NCBI RefSeq assembly: GCF_019884785.1 | Contig: NZ_CP082326.1 | Location: 3,837,355 to 3,901,354 of the forward strand | Direction of reading: 5' to 3' | DNA length: 64,000 nt | From: Crassaminicella profunda | Lineage (GTDB): Bacteria; Bacillota; Clostridia; Peptostreptococcales; Thermotaleaceae | Shown here: positions 48,314 to 57,223 of the stretch, in pieces | Numbering within the stretch: the first letter of the stretch is position 1 | Layout: every line of letters starts with the position of its first letter | The notes under the pieces: generated by a model | Told to the model about the DNA's origin: nothing | Seen by the model: only the letters and a program-made list of their open reading frames with translations | The model's database searches: none | Position numbers and translations under genes: made by a program

Positions 48314-49189
48314 TTATTTTAACAATTCATAGCTACTCATGAGTACAGGCATATTTAAATTTTCAAGAACTCTTTCTAAAAGTACCCCTTCTCTTTGTGG
48401 ATAATCAAAACCATAGCTTGCTCGAATAGCTGATGTAATAAATTGCACACTACGATCTAACGCCACAGGTAGACTATCTCCCTGAAGCAAGCTTCCAACT
48501 AATACACTCGTAAACCCATCTCCTGTTCCTGGAAAATGGGCTGGAATATATAAACAGCTTACTTTCCAGAATCGATTTACCTTTTTATCATAAGCAATAA
48601 CACTTGTATTTTTGCTTTCCTTACCATCTGGAACACTAGTAATAATCACAGTTTTAGGCCCCATATCTGACAATCTCACAAGCCATTCCTTCATTTTTTC
48701 CTCTGAAATACCTTCTTCATAGGATTCTCCAAGTAGATACGCAGCTTCTGTAAAGTTAGGGGTAATAATATCTGCCTTTCCAATAAGCCTTTTCATATGT
48801 TCAACCATTTCTTGATCCATAGTAGCATACATTTTGCCATTGTCCCCCATCACTGGATCAACCACTTTTAAATTATCATCATTTCCAAATACGTCGATAA
48901 ACTTGGAGACAATATCAATCTGCTTCGTTGATCCTAAAAAGCCACTATAAATACAATCAAAATCTATCCCAATTTTTTCCCAATGATGAAGATAGCTTTC
49001 CATGGTATCCGTCAAATCTACAAAACTAAAATCCTCAAATCCTCCAGTATGGGTAGATAAAACTGCTGTAGGCATAGGACAGACTTGAACCTTCATAGTA
49101 GATAAAATAGGTATAATCATTGTCAAAGACGCTCTTCCAAAACCAGATAAATCATGAATTGCAGCAACTCTTTTTACAGGTTTTTGCAT
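48314..49189 (-). CDS. pdxY: pyridoxamine/pyridoxal kinase
   Basis: A 291-residue ribokinase-superfamily enzyme. RVAAIHDLSGFGRASLTMII at the N-terminus, PTAVLSTHTGGF near residues 43-54, KVVDPVMGDNGKMY near 118-131, ITPNFTEAAYLLG near 152-164, and the anion hole FPGTGDGFTSVL near 228-239 match PdxK/PdxY. It phosphorylates vitamin B6 vitamers to make PLP precursors. ATG 49189 is chosen because GGGGGAGG lies 5-12 bases upstream; an ATG eight codons earlier precedes that site. It is third in a minus-strand unit with a radical SAM gene (13 bases upstream) and an ECF S component. Confidence 0.9.
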   Translation of the reverse strand: MQKPVKRVAAIHDLSGFGRASLTMIIPILSTMKVQVCPMPTAVLSTHTGGFEDFSFVDLTDTMESYLHHWEKIGIDFDCIYSGFLGSTKQIDIVSKFIDVFGNDDNLKVVDPVMGDNGKMYATMDQEMVEHMKRLIGKADIITPNFTEAAYLLGESYEEGISEEKMKEWLVRLSDMGPKTVIITSVPDGKESKNTSVIAYDKKVNRFWKVSCLYIPAHFPGTGDGFTSVLVGSLLQGDSLPVALDRSVQFITSAIRASYGFDYPQREGVLLERVLENLNMPVLMSSYELLK

Positions 49190-49202
49190 ACATCCTCCCC
49201 CT

Positions 49203-50132
49203 TTACGATACATATCGATAGGTAGTATATCCTTTGTAGTCTACCACTTCAACATTTTCATCATTTTTTAGTTTTTCAAATATCTCTTCTATTTTCTCAC
49301 ATTTTCTAGATTTTAAGAAGCTTTCAATTTCATATTGATTCATAGGATGTCTTTTAATAATACTAAGAATCGCTTTATAGTCATCTTTTTCTTCACTATA
49401 AAACCCTTCTGAATCAAGCATATCTATGGATATACCTCCTAACAAATTCACTGCTAACTCTATTGATTCTTTTGATGCAGCTTCTACCCACTTTTCCGCT
49501 GGTGGTCTTACAGGGGTATTAATATATAATCTATTATAATTTATGTTTTTTAACAAATCTTTTATTTTCAATAAAGCTTCTTCATGATCGTTAATCTCTT
49601 TCATAATCATAGTTTCTATCCACAATTGTCCCTTATATTCCTTTGAAAAAGTAATTAATCCTTCATATACATGCCTATATTTTATCCTTCCAAAAGGTCT
49701 ATCAATCTTTTTAAAACTTTCTTCATCGTAGCCATCAAAAGAAGGAAGTACAATATCTGCTTCATACAAGGCTTCTCGTACATCTTTTTCATATAAAAGA
49801 GAACCATTCGTAATAACAGCAACAGGCTTTTTTGTCAATTTTTTAAGACCCAATATAAGTTCTTTTAGATCTTTATACAACGTAGGTTCTCCTTCTCCTA
49901 CAATTGTTACTACATCAAATTTTATTTCTTCCTTTAAATAATCTTCAAATTCCTTCAAAATTTCTTCTGTCTTAAAAAAGCTTTGACGTGTATTGGTCAG
50001 CTTATTTGTTCTTCCAAGCTGACAATATATACATGAATAATTGCAGCATTTTCTAGGAATAGGACTAACGCCTATAGACAAACCCATTCTCCTTGATGGT
50101 ACTGGTCCAAATAAATATTGATAGGTTTTCAT
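49203..50132 (-). CDS. radical SAM protein with C-terminal winged-helix region
   Basis: A 309-residue protein. CCNYSCIYCQLGRTNK near residues 28-43 holds the CxxxCxxC [4Fe-4S]-SAM motif; VTIVGEGEPTLYKDLKELI near 78-96 is the GGE-type SAM motif. FGPVPSRRMGLSIGVSP before the cluster is typical of the COG0731-like family, whose members are poorly characterised. Residues 260-305 look like a small winged helix. Its position between an ECF vitamin transporter subunit and pyridoxal kinase is intriguing, but no reaction can be assigned. Start ATG behind AAAGGAGAT. Confidence 0.87.
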   Translation of the reverse strand: MKTYQYLFGPVPSRRMGLSIGVSPIPRKCCNYSCIYCQLGRTNKLTNTRQSFFKTEEILKEFEDYLKEEIKFDVVTIVGEGEPTLYKDLKELILGLKKLTKKPVAVITNGSLLYEKDVREALYEADIVLPSFDGYDEESFKKIDRPFGRIKYRHVYEGLITFSKEYKGQLWIETMIMKEINDHEEALLKIKDLLKNINYNRLYINTPVRPPAEKWVEAASKESIELAVNLLGGISIDMLDSEGFYSEEKDDYKAILSIIKRHPMNQYEIESFLKSRKCEKIEEIFEKLKNDENVEVVDYKGYTTYRYVS

Positions 50133-50151
50133 TTTTTTATCTCCTTTTATT

Positions 50152-50691
50152 TTATATATGTATTTTGGTTTTTTTCAATGCAGTAGCAATAGGTAATCCA
50201 AAAAGCATAGCTGCAAAGATTTGTATTGCCATACCAGGTATAGACGTAATCGGCGCAACCCAATTCCCAAATAAAATAACTTCTGCTACATAATAACCTA
50301 CAATCATCCATATACCTCCGACTACAATCCCCAATATATTCCATAATACATCATTTCCTTCTCTTCCACAAGCATATGCAATAGTTCCCATAAGGTATGC
50401 CATAGATCCTTTTATTAGAAAAGTAAATGGTGCCCATTGCACCCATCCCCCAAGTAAATCAAAAAAGCACATACCAAAACTCGCCGCAATAGTCCCATAT
50501 TTTCTTCCAAACAAAAGAGTAATGATCACTACCATAGCACTTCCTAAATGAATCAATCCACCATTAATAGCAATAGGTAATCGGATATTAATAAACATAG
50601 TAGCAATAAAAACCATCCCGATAAACAATCCTGATAAAACGATTTCTTTAGTTTTACTATTCCCTTGCACACTCTTTGAACAATGATTCAT
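50152..50691 (-). CDS. ECF transporter S component, possibly for vitamin B6
   Basis: A 179-residue membrane protein with six hydrophobic segments. GLFIGMVFIATMFINIRLPI, then GGLIHLGSAMVVIITLLFG, and a C-terminal SIPGMAIQIFAAMLFGLPI fit ECF S components, which bind a vitamin or metal and dock on a shared energising module encoded elsewhere. Co-orientation with pdxY (third gene of the unit) suggests a vitamin B6 vitamer as substrate; this is inference from context. The ATG at 50691 has GGGGGAG upstream. It is the first gene of the unit. Confidence 0.82.
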   Translation of the reverse strand: MNHCSKSVQGNSKTKEIVLSGLFIGMVFIATMFINIRLPIAINGGLIHLGSAMVVIITLLFGRKYGTIAASFGMCFFDLLGGWVQWAPFTFLIKGSMAYLMGTIAYACGREGNDVLWNILGIVVGGIWMIVGYYVAEVILFGNWVAPITSIPGMAIQIFAAMLFGLPIATALKKTKIHI

Positions 50692-50833
50692 TAAGTTCTC
50701 CCCCTTTTACATCGATACAATTTATTATTTTTTCCTATTTTTTCTAATATTATTATATGTTAATTTGAATTGTATTGCAACAAAGAATACAATTTAAACT
50801 CCATCCTTAATTGTATCGTTTGAAACAAACTAA

Positions 50834-50874
50834 AAAAACCCTCTTGCTACTAAAATCTAGTAACAAGGGGGTTT
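50834..50874 (-). terminator. intrinsic terminator of the SNF transporter gene
   Basis: On the minus strand AAAACCCCCTTGTTACTA pairs with TAGTAGCAAGAGGGTTTT around GATTT with one mismatch, followed by seven T residues. Confidence 0.88.
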
Positions 50875-50890
50875 TGATCTTTTTAATTCC

Positions 50891-52351
50891 TTAAAAATCA
50901 GCTTTTTTCATTCTATTTCTTCTATTTAATACAATCATTCCAATAAACACAATTGCTCCAAATCCTGTAAACATGACTGTACCCATTTGTCCTTCTGGTA
51001 CAAGTTTACTTAACCATCCATTCGCATTTAAGAAGATTACAGTAATAGCTGCTGGTGCTACTATTTTAATGATTAAATCATATAACCCTTTATATTTAAA
51101 TGCAAATAATCCATTGCTCGTAATCTCTTTTACTGCATTTTCAGTACCCCATACCCATCCAACAAAGATGCATACGAATAAGCCACCTAATGGTAAAAGT
51201 ATATTTGATGCTGTATAGTCAAATACATCAAAGAATGTTTTTCCACCAAACATAGTGATTCCACTCCATGCTCCAAAAGATAATACACTTGGAATAGATA
51301 CTAAGTAAATTACTACAGCTAATAAAAGAGTTGCTTTCTTTCTTGTTAGATTAAACTGCTCTGTAACAAATGCCACAACTACTTCTAATAATGAAATAGT
51401 AGATGTAAGAGCTGCAATTCCTACAAGTAAGAAGAATAATGTTTCAAATACCGCACCAAATGGCATTTCTCTAAATACTGCTGGTAATGTGATAAATATT
51501 AGTCCTGGTCCTGCATTTGGTTCTAATCCATATGCAAATACTGCTGGAAAAATTACTGTACCTGCCATCAATGCAATACAAGTATCTGCAATCGTTACTT
51601 GAAATGCTAATTTTAATATATTTTCCTTTTTATTAATATAACTACCATAAGTTAATATAATTCCCATTCCTAAACTTAAAGAATAAAATGCATGTCCTAA
51701 AGCTTCAAGTACACCTTTTGTTGTAAGCTTTGAAAAATCAGGTTTAAATAAAAATTCTAATCCTTTTGAAGCTCCATCTAAAGTTACCGAACGAATCATA
51801 AGTCCTACTAATATAACTAATAATACAGGCATCAATATTTTACTATACTTCTCAATACCATCTTTAACTCCTGATAAAACCATGAAAGCTGTAAATGCAA
51901 TTACTAAGAAAGTACAAAACATAGGTTCAATATTGCTTCCAATCACTCCACCAAAATAATCTCCCAATTGTTCTGGCGCTATAGTGATTAATTCTCCTGT
52001 AATAGACCTACCTAAGTATGAAAAAATCCAACCTGCAATCATAGCATAATAAGATAAAATGATAAATGCTGTCCCAATAGCTATATATCCTGATAAATAC
52101 CAAGGTTTTTCTGGTTCGATTGCTTTAAAAGCACCTGCTGCATTTGATTGTGTTTTTCTACCTAATACAAATTCTGATACCATAACAGGTAATCCTATTA
52201 ATGCAATACAAAATAAATAAACTAATATAAATGCTGCTCCTCCATTTTGTCCTGTAATAAAAGGAAATTTCCATATATTACCTAATCCTATAGCAGACCC
52301 TGCTGCTGCTGCCAAGATTCCTAACCTTGACCCAAAACTATCTCTTTTCAT
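50891..52351 (-). CDS. sodium-dependent amino-acid transporter (SNF/NSS family)
   Basis: A 486-residue transporter with about 12 membrane segments. RLGILAAAAGSAIGLGNIWK, then FPFITGQNGGAAFILVY (residues 8-45), is the canonical NSS TM1 region with the unwound substrate/Na+ site; GVKDGIEKYSKILMPVL near 160-176 and GLIFITLPAVFREMPFG near 280-296 are further signatures. Prokaryotic NSS proteins import amino acids, often hydrophobic or aromatic. A T-box upstream implies control by an uncharged tRNA, so the substrate should be the matching amino acid; the candidate specifier codon is UUC (Phe). Confidence 0.93.
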   Translation of the reverse strand: MKRDSFGSRLGILAAAAGSAIGLGNIWKFPFITGQNGGAAFILVYLFCIALIGLPVMVSEFVLGRKTQSNAAGAFKAIEPEKPWYLSGYIAIGTAFIILSYYAMIAGWIFSYLGRSITGELITIAPEQLGDYFGGVIGSNIEPMFCTFLVIAFTAFMVLSGVKDGIEKYSKILMPVLLVILVGLMIRSVTLDGASKGLEFLFKPDFSKLTTKGVLEALGHAFYSLSLGMGIILTYGSYINKKENILKLAFQVTIADTCIALMAGTVIFPAVFAYGLEPNAGPGLIFITLPAVFREMPFGAVFETLFFLLVGIAALTSTISLLEVVVAFVTEQFNLTRKKATLLLAVVIYLVSIPSVLSFGAWSGITMFGGKTFFDVFDYTASNILLPLGGLFVCIFVGWVWGTENAVKEITSNGLFAFKYKGLYDLIIKIVAPAAITVIFLNANGWLSKLVPEGQMGTVMFTGFGAIVFIGMIVLNRRNRMKKADF

Positions 52352-52842
52352 TTTTTGTCATTCCTTTCCGTTTTCAACATTTTGAAAATTTTAAAAATTC
52401 TAAGTATTATTTGTGGCTTCCTGCGTTTTATTTATAAATTCGAATGCGCATTCTTTTTTTCAATAAAAAAATCTTCCATTCCTATAAACATTCATCGAAT
52501 ATTCATAGGGACGAAAGATACTATTCGCGGTACCACCCTACTTCGCAATAAAATATTGCCTCATTATTCCGGTCGAAATAAAGTATATTGTATACTTATT
52601 TGAACCCTAGCCTTATATTGGAGGCGACCATCCTCATCTACTCAGAATTCTTTTCGACTCGGCAGCTCGGGAGTGATCATTACATACTAGCTTTAACACT
52701 AACTCTCAGCAAATGTTAGCTCTCTGTAGTTAAACACATAATATTTTTCTCTCCGTCTTCACTTTAAATCAATATAATTTGTAATTTAGTGTTTATTATA
52801 CAAACATTCTTACAATATGTCAATACAAAATTTTCATATTTT
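52352..52842. other. leader region of the SNF transporter gene (T-box)
   Basis: Almost all of this gap is accounted for by the T-box aptamer, its antiterminator/terminator, and a short linker to the transporter start. Bases 52352-52463 between terminator and start hold only AT-rich sequence. Confidence 0.7.
52464..52770 (-). promoter_or_regulatory. T-box leader (tRNA-sensing attenuator), candidate specifier UUC (Phe)
   Basis: On the minus strand the T-box motif AGGGTGGTACCGCG (52539-52526) is perfect. Upstream lies a stem I with CAGAGAGC and GCTGAGAG motifs (about 52690-52730) and CACTCCCGAGCTGCC. A terminator hairpin (ATCTTTC... GGAAGAT with seven T residues, 52464-52520) competes with the antiterminator. 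The presumed specifier position GAA-UUC-UGAGUAG puts UUC at 52647-52645; GAA-AAG is the alternative reading. Confidence 0.9.
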
Positions 52843-53799
52843 TTATATTTCTATAGTAGTAGAATCAATCCATTTCCAATCAGGCTTTAGTTTTTTCACA
52901 TCTTCCACCAATTTATAAAGGGCTAAATCCTTTTGTTTTGCTTCAATCATCACATCTATGTCTTGATGATGTGGAACACATTTTTCTATAAATATTATAA
53001 AATCACGAGGATTTATATAATCAGCATGTCTTTTATCTAATCTTCCTTCTTTAGGACTTGAAATATGAACTTTAGGAGGAAAATATTCTCCTTCCCATGT
53101 ATAAAAAATTCTATCTAAAAAATCTTCTATTGGGTGATTACCACTATTACATACATGATGATGAATATCTAATACCATAGGAACACCAATTTCTTTACAG
53201 AGTGACAAAGTTTCTTCTGCTGTAAATAATTTATCATCATTTTCAATGATTAACCGATTTTTAATGGATAGAGGTAATTTATGAAAATTTTTTACAAAAC
53301 GTTCTATTGCCTTGTCTTTTCCTCCCTGGCCACTCCCAATGTGAATCACCATTTTTCCTTCTTTGTAATTCATGGCTTCAAACCAATAATCATGCAAAAG
53401 AAATTCTTTTATGGTCTTCGCAACCACTTCCTCCCTAGTGCTATTTAATACATTAAAATGGTCTGGATGGGTATCTACACGCATATGATGTTTTTTTATT
53501 AACTCTCCAATTCTTTTTAAATCTATTTTAAAATATTTTTCATATTCCCACTTGATTACATCAGGATGAGTGGCAAGGGGAATAAGCTTTGACGTAATTC
53601 TATAAAAATGAATATTATTTTCTGCATTATATGAAAGAATTTTCACTAAATCCTCCATATTAGACCGAGTAACTCTTTTCAATTCGTTTATTCGCTCTTC
53701 TTCTATAAGCTTTTTATATCTGCTGTAGGTCAATTGACTAGAAGCCGTTACTTTAGGAAGCTTCAATGCAATAGCTACATAACCTAATCGAATACGCAT
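52843..53799 (-). CDS. uvsE: UV DNA damage endonuclease
   Basis: A 318-residue TIM-barrel nuclease of the UvdE/UvsE family. RIRLGYVAIALKLPKVTASS at the N-terminus, FYRITSKLIPLATHPDV near 61-77, DTHPDHFNVLNSTREEVVAK near 105-124, IIENDDKLFTAEETL near 184-198, VLDIHHHVCNSG near 207-218, and MIEAKQKDLAL near 287-297 carry the metal-binding His, Glu and Asp residues. It incises DNA 5' to UV photoproducts independently of UvrABC. It stands alone with no clear terminator. Confidence 0.95.
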   Translation of the reverse strand: MRIRLGYVAIALKLPKVTASSQLTYSRYKKLIEEERINELKRVTRSNMEDLVKILSYNAENNIHFYRITSKLIPLATHPDVIKWEYEKYFKIDLKRIGELIKKHHMRVDTHPDHFNVLNSTREEVVAKTIKEFLLHDYWFEAMNYKEGKMVIHIGSGQGGKDKAIERFVKNFHKLPLSIKNRLIIENDDKLFTAEETLSLCKEIGVPMVLDIHHHVCNSGNHPIEDFLDRIFYTWEGEYFPPKVHISSPKEGRLDKRHADYINPRDFIIFIEKCVPHHQDIDVMIEAKQKDLALYKLVEDVKKLKPDWKWIDSTTIEI

Positions 53800-54145
53800 A
53801 GCATCTCCTCCTCTTCTCTAGTATTTACCTAAAGAATATAATTCACTCAAATAAAAGAACCTTCTATCTTTAAATAAAATCACATAATTATATTTTCATG
53901 TATAAAAATAATATTTTTTAAAATAAATGCTTTAGGTAAAATCTTTGATTTTCAATAAAATGTATTTTATATATTAATTTGACATTATTTCAATTTTATA
54001 CTATATTTTTCTTATATTGATAAAATGCCTAAATTTGGTGTTTTATTCTTTTTTATTGATTAGTTGCATATTTACCTATCTTATGCTCCTATACAAACAA
54101 AAATTGTTTTTCTAAAAAATTAAACAAAAGGAGTTGAATCATAAA
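53800..54145. other. intergenic region with a strong promoter and repeated TTTACCTA motifs
   Basis: This AT-rich gap of 346 bases between divergent genes has a consensus promoter at 53979-54007 toward the ketoacyl synthase gene. It also has an 11-bp perfect inverted repeat, TTTACCTAAAG at 53824-53834 and CTTTAGGTAAA at 53930-53940. TTTACCTA appears a third time at 54071-54078. Confidence 0.6.
53979..54007 (+). promoter_or_regulatory. sigma-A type promoter for the ketoacyl synthase III-like gene
   Basis: TTGACA at 53979-53984, a 17-base spacer and TATATT at 54002-54007. The leader to the ATG is about 130 bases. Confidence 0.7.
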
Positions 54146-55144
54146 ATGATCACAAATGTCGCTATCAAGGAAGTTGATTACTATCATCCTAAAAATGTTA
54201 TAACCAATGAATTTTTTATTAATCATTTTGAAAAACAAGGAAAAAATATCCGTCCATTATTAGAATTTACAGGAAGAAGCAAAAGATATATTTCTAATAA
54301 TAAAAAAGAAAATATGCTAACAATGGGTATTGAAGCTGCTAAAAGAGCCCTAAAGAAAGCAAATTTAACTGCTAAGGATCTAGATTTAATTGTATTCTCT
54401 TCAGGGACTCCTGAATTTGTTCAACCTACTAATGCCCTTAAACTTCATCATGCTTTAGGTGGAAAAGAAAAAACCATCGTCTATGATATGAATTCTAATT
54501 GTGTTGGCATGGTAGTTGCTCTTGAACAAATTAGTCGATATATGAAAAATAATCCTAAAATAAAATATGGAATGATTGTTGGTGCAGAACAAATGAATAG
54601 ATATGCACGATATTCTGAAGAAATTCCCTATGCAAACTTTGGAGATTCAGGCTGCGCTGTAATACTCGAAAATACAGCAAATTCAGATAGAGGGTTTATT
54701 GATTCTGATTGGTATACAGATTCTTCCATGCATGAATTTATCACCCTTCCAGCTAAGGGTTTTTCAAATATATATAATAATCATTTACCCGTTGAAGATA
54801 AATTAATACAATGGGTTCCTTTTAATACAGACAATGCATTTATTAGTGCGAAAAATTCCATAGAAAATCTTTTGGTTCAAAATGATTTAACAAAAAAAGA
54901 CGTAAAAAAATACTTTCTATCTCAATTTGCAAAAAAGAATATAGATTTCATCAAAGATGAACTCAAAGAAGAAGTTGATAAATTTCCATTTGTTGGTGAT
55001 GATTTTGGATATACGGGAACCACTAGTCCATTTATAGCATTAGCAAAAACTTTAGATAATGGTGAATTAGAAAGAGGAGATGTGATTATTTTTTGGTCAG
55101 TAGGTTCAGGAATTACTGCCTCTTGTGTATTATACAGATATTAA
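54146..55144 (+). CDS. ketoacyl-ACP synthase III family protein with altered active site
   Basis: A 332-residue thiolase-fold protein. The nucleophile Cys119 is present (YDMNSNCVGMVVAL), as is the GDSGCAVILE-type segment near 170. The other two triad positions are changed: where FabH has HQAN this protein has Q260 in LSQFAKKN, and where FabH has GNTSA it has GYTGT with Tyr289. It may therefore catalyse acyl transfer without decarboxylative condensation, or be a KSIII-like enzyme outside fatty-acid synthesis. The ATG at 54146 lies 12 bases behind GGAG; a TTG four codons earlier abuts that site. No fab or polyketide genes are adjacent. Confidence 0.8.
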   Translation: MITNVAIKEVDYYHPKNVITNEFFINHFEKQGKNIRPLLEFTGRSKRYISNNKKENMLTMGIEAAKRALKKANLTAKDLDLIVFSSGTPEFVQPTNALKLHHALGGKEKTIVYDMNSNCVGMVVALEQISRYMKNNPKIKYGMIVGAEQMNRYARYSEEIPYANFGDSGCAVILENTANSDRGFIDSDWYTDSSMHEFITLPAKGFSNIYNNHLPVEDKLIQWVPFNTDNAFISAKNSIENLLVQNDLTKKDVKKYFLSQFAKKNIDFIKDELKEEVDKFPFVGDDFGYTGTTSPFIALAKTLDNGELERGDVIIFWSVGSGITASCVLYRY

Positions 55145-55210
55145 AATTTTTATTAATATATTTTACTTAGTATCTTCACTTTAAAAATAAAGCTACTTTA
55201 AAACATAAAT

Positions 55211-55238
55211 AAGGCTCCTAAGTTTGATAGGAGCCTTT
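55211..55238. terminator. bidirectional terminator between KSIII-like and chemoreceptor genes
   Basis: AAGGCTCCTA pairs perfectly with TAGGAGCCTT around an eight-base loop, with a T-run on the plus strand and A-rich sequence on the other side. It lies between convergent genes. Confidence 0.88.
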
Positions 55239-55257
55239 TAAATTTACTTTTCTTTAT

Positions 55258-57048
55258 TTAAATATTAAATTGTCCAATCTGTTGTTGCAATGCTTGTGCT
55301 ATCTGAGCAAGATTTTGAGCATTTGAAGCAATTTCTTCAATAGCTGCCATTTGTTCCTCTGTAGCAGAAAAAACCTGTTGTGTATCTGCAGCACTTTCTT
55401 CTGTAAGTCTACTTACATTATTCATAGTTCCTACAATTTGTTCTGATCCAACAGCCATTTGCTGACTCATTGCTGATACTTCTTCTATGTCTGTTGCAAT
55501 ACCATTGATTGCTTCATGTATTTCATCAAAAACACTCCCTGTATCTACAACAGTTGTAGAACCCTCCTCTACCGCTTGTGCTCCTTTTTGCATTAAATCT
55601 ACAGCTACAATTGTCCCTTTCTGTACTTCATCTATTAGCTGTGTAATTTGTCCTGCAGCATGACTTGATTGTTCTGCGAGTTTTCGCACTTCTTCTGCTA
55701 CAACTGCAAATCCCTTTCCTAATTCTCCTGCTCTAGCAGCCTCTATAGCTGCATTTAAAGCTAAAAGATTAGTCTGTTCAGCAATCCCTGTAATCACTTG
55801 GACAATATTTCCTATTTCCTTTGAATTATTTCTTAATACTTCTGTTGCTTGAACAGATTCTTTCATGACAGCTTGAACATGACTCATTTTTTGAATAGCT
55901 TTTTCTACTGAATTTTTCCCATTTTCTACAGCTTTTTCAGCATTTTTCCCTACTTCATTTGTTGTTTGAGCACTTTTAGCCACCTTTTCAATATGCATTG
56001 CCATATCATTAATCGTTTGTGTAGTTTGTTCTACAAAGACCACTTCATTTTCAGCACCTTTTGAAAGTTTTTCCATAATTTGTGTAACCTGCTCTGCCAT
56101 AGAATTGGATTCTTCAGATGAAGCTGCCATCTGTTGAGAAGATGCACTTAAATTATTAGCAGTACTTGATATATGTTGAATCAGCTGTCTTAAATTTTCT
56201 TTCATAATATGAAGATTTCTACCCATACTTCCAATTTCATCTGAGGTAACACTGGCAAAATCAATATTCAAATCATTTTGAGCAATGCTTTTTATAGCTC
56301 CTTCAATTTGTCCAATTGTCTTTCTTACATTATTCACAAAAATGTAGGAAAAGGTAAATGTAACATAAACAATACAGAAAACAGCAATAATAGAATGTAA
56401 TATAAACTGATCTGGAATAATCACTCCACAATATATATCATAGACTAAATACGAATATGTAAAAGCTCCCATAATAACAATAGATAAAAAACCTACAAAT
56501 ATTTTTTTAGATAATCCAAATTCCATAAAATGATGATGTTCCACTTGAATATGCCCTAATTTTTTGTCAATAAAAATATCTATAATATACTTTTCAGCTG
56601 TAAGATAATTGGTCATAAACCCTACTGCACCTAATATGATTGCAAAGATAGACATAGCTATACAATGTTCTTTTGTTACAGGTACAAAGATATTTATAAT
56701 AAGCAATGCACTTGATACACCAAGTAACCACCTAAAAAACATAACCATTCCTTCTTTAAAAGGAAAAACCAACAATCTCTTTTTTATATTTACCAATTCT
56801 TTTTCTTCTAATATCTGTGATCCATATAATAATTCTAAGTCTTCATAGATTATTTTTCTTCTTATATAGACTCCTACCGCTATGTTTAAGCCAATAGCAA
56901 GAGCTGCTGAAATAACTGTATATAATAATCCTTCATCAATAAATCCACCTAAAACATAAATCACATATATTGACACAGGGATTACCACTAAATAAGTTAT
57001 TGCTTCTATTCCTAATGTCATTCTCCAAAATAATTTTTTTGCATTCAA
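55258..57048 (-). CDS. methyl-accepting chemotaxis protein
   Basis: A 596-residue chemoreceptor. The N-terminal 260 residues hold about six hydrophobic segments and no large extracellular domain, so sensing may be in the membrane or cytoplasm. A HAMP-like segment ([20 protein letters not shown], near 240-260) precedes the signalling domain, whose hairpin tip [20 protein letters not shown] (near 416-435), then [22 protein letters not shown], is fully conserved. Long heptad regions flank the tip. It signals through CheA/CheW, which lie elsewhere. It is single and convergent with the KSIII gene. Confidence 0.94.
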   Translation of the reverse strand: MNAKKLFWRMTLGIEAITYLVVIPVSIYVIYVLGGFIDEGLLYTVISAALAIGLNIAVGVYIRRKIIYEDLELLYGSQILEEKELVNIKKRLLVFPFKEGMVMFFRWLLGVSSALLIINIFVPVTKEHCIAMSIFAIILGAVGFMTNYLTAEKYIIDIFIDKKLGHIQVEHHHFMEFGLSKKIFVGFLSIVIMGAFTYSYLVYDIYCGVIIPDQFILHSIIAVFCIVYVTFTFSYIFVNNVRKTIGQIEGAIKSIAQNDLNIDFASVTSDEIGSMGRNLHIMKENLRQLIQHISSTANNLSASSQQMAASSEESNSMAEQVTQIMEKLSKGAENEVVFVEQTTQTINDMAMHIEKVAKSAQTTNEVGKNAEKAVENGKNSVEKAIQKMSHVQAVMKESVQATEVLRNNSKEIGNIVQVITGIAEQTNLLALNAAIEAARAGELGKGFAVVAEEVRKLAEQSSHAAGQITQLIDEVQKGTIVAVDLMQKGAQAVEEGSTTVVDTGSVFDEIHEAINGIATDIEEVSAMSQQMAVGSEQIVGTMNNVSRLTEESAADTQQVFSATEEQMAAIEEIASNAQNLAQIAQALQQQIGQFNI

Positions 57049-57097
57049 TCTTCTCCCACCTTTCTATACTTGTCCCATAATATTATACTGTATATGT

Positions 57098-57124
57098 TTG
57101 TCACATTTTGTAAAAATTTGTAAC
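57098..57124. promoter_or_regulatory. direct repeats TTGTNAN upstream of the chemoreceptor gene
   Basis: TTGTCAC (57098), TTGTAAA (57108) and TTGTAAC (57118) form three direct repeats at ten-base intervals in the region upstream of the chemoreceptor start (57048). The core resembles the WalR-like boxes at 29651-29701 but with N4 rather than N5 spacing. Confidence 0.4.
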
Positions 57125-57188
57125 CACATCTTGATTTTTTCAAAATTTTATGTTTCTTTCAGGAAGTAATAATAAAATGCAAAATAAA

Positions 57189-57214
57189 AAGCAGATGACC
57201 TAAATCATCTACTT
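57189..57214 (-). terminator. intrinsic terminator of cstA
   Basis: On the minus strand AAGTAGATGA pairs with TCATCTGCTT (one G-T pair) around TTTAGG, followed by TTTATTTT. Confidence 0.82.
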
Positions 57215-57223
57215 CTTGTCTTA

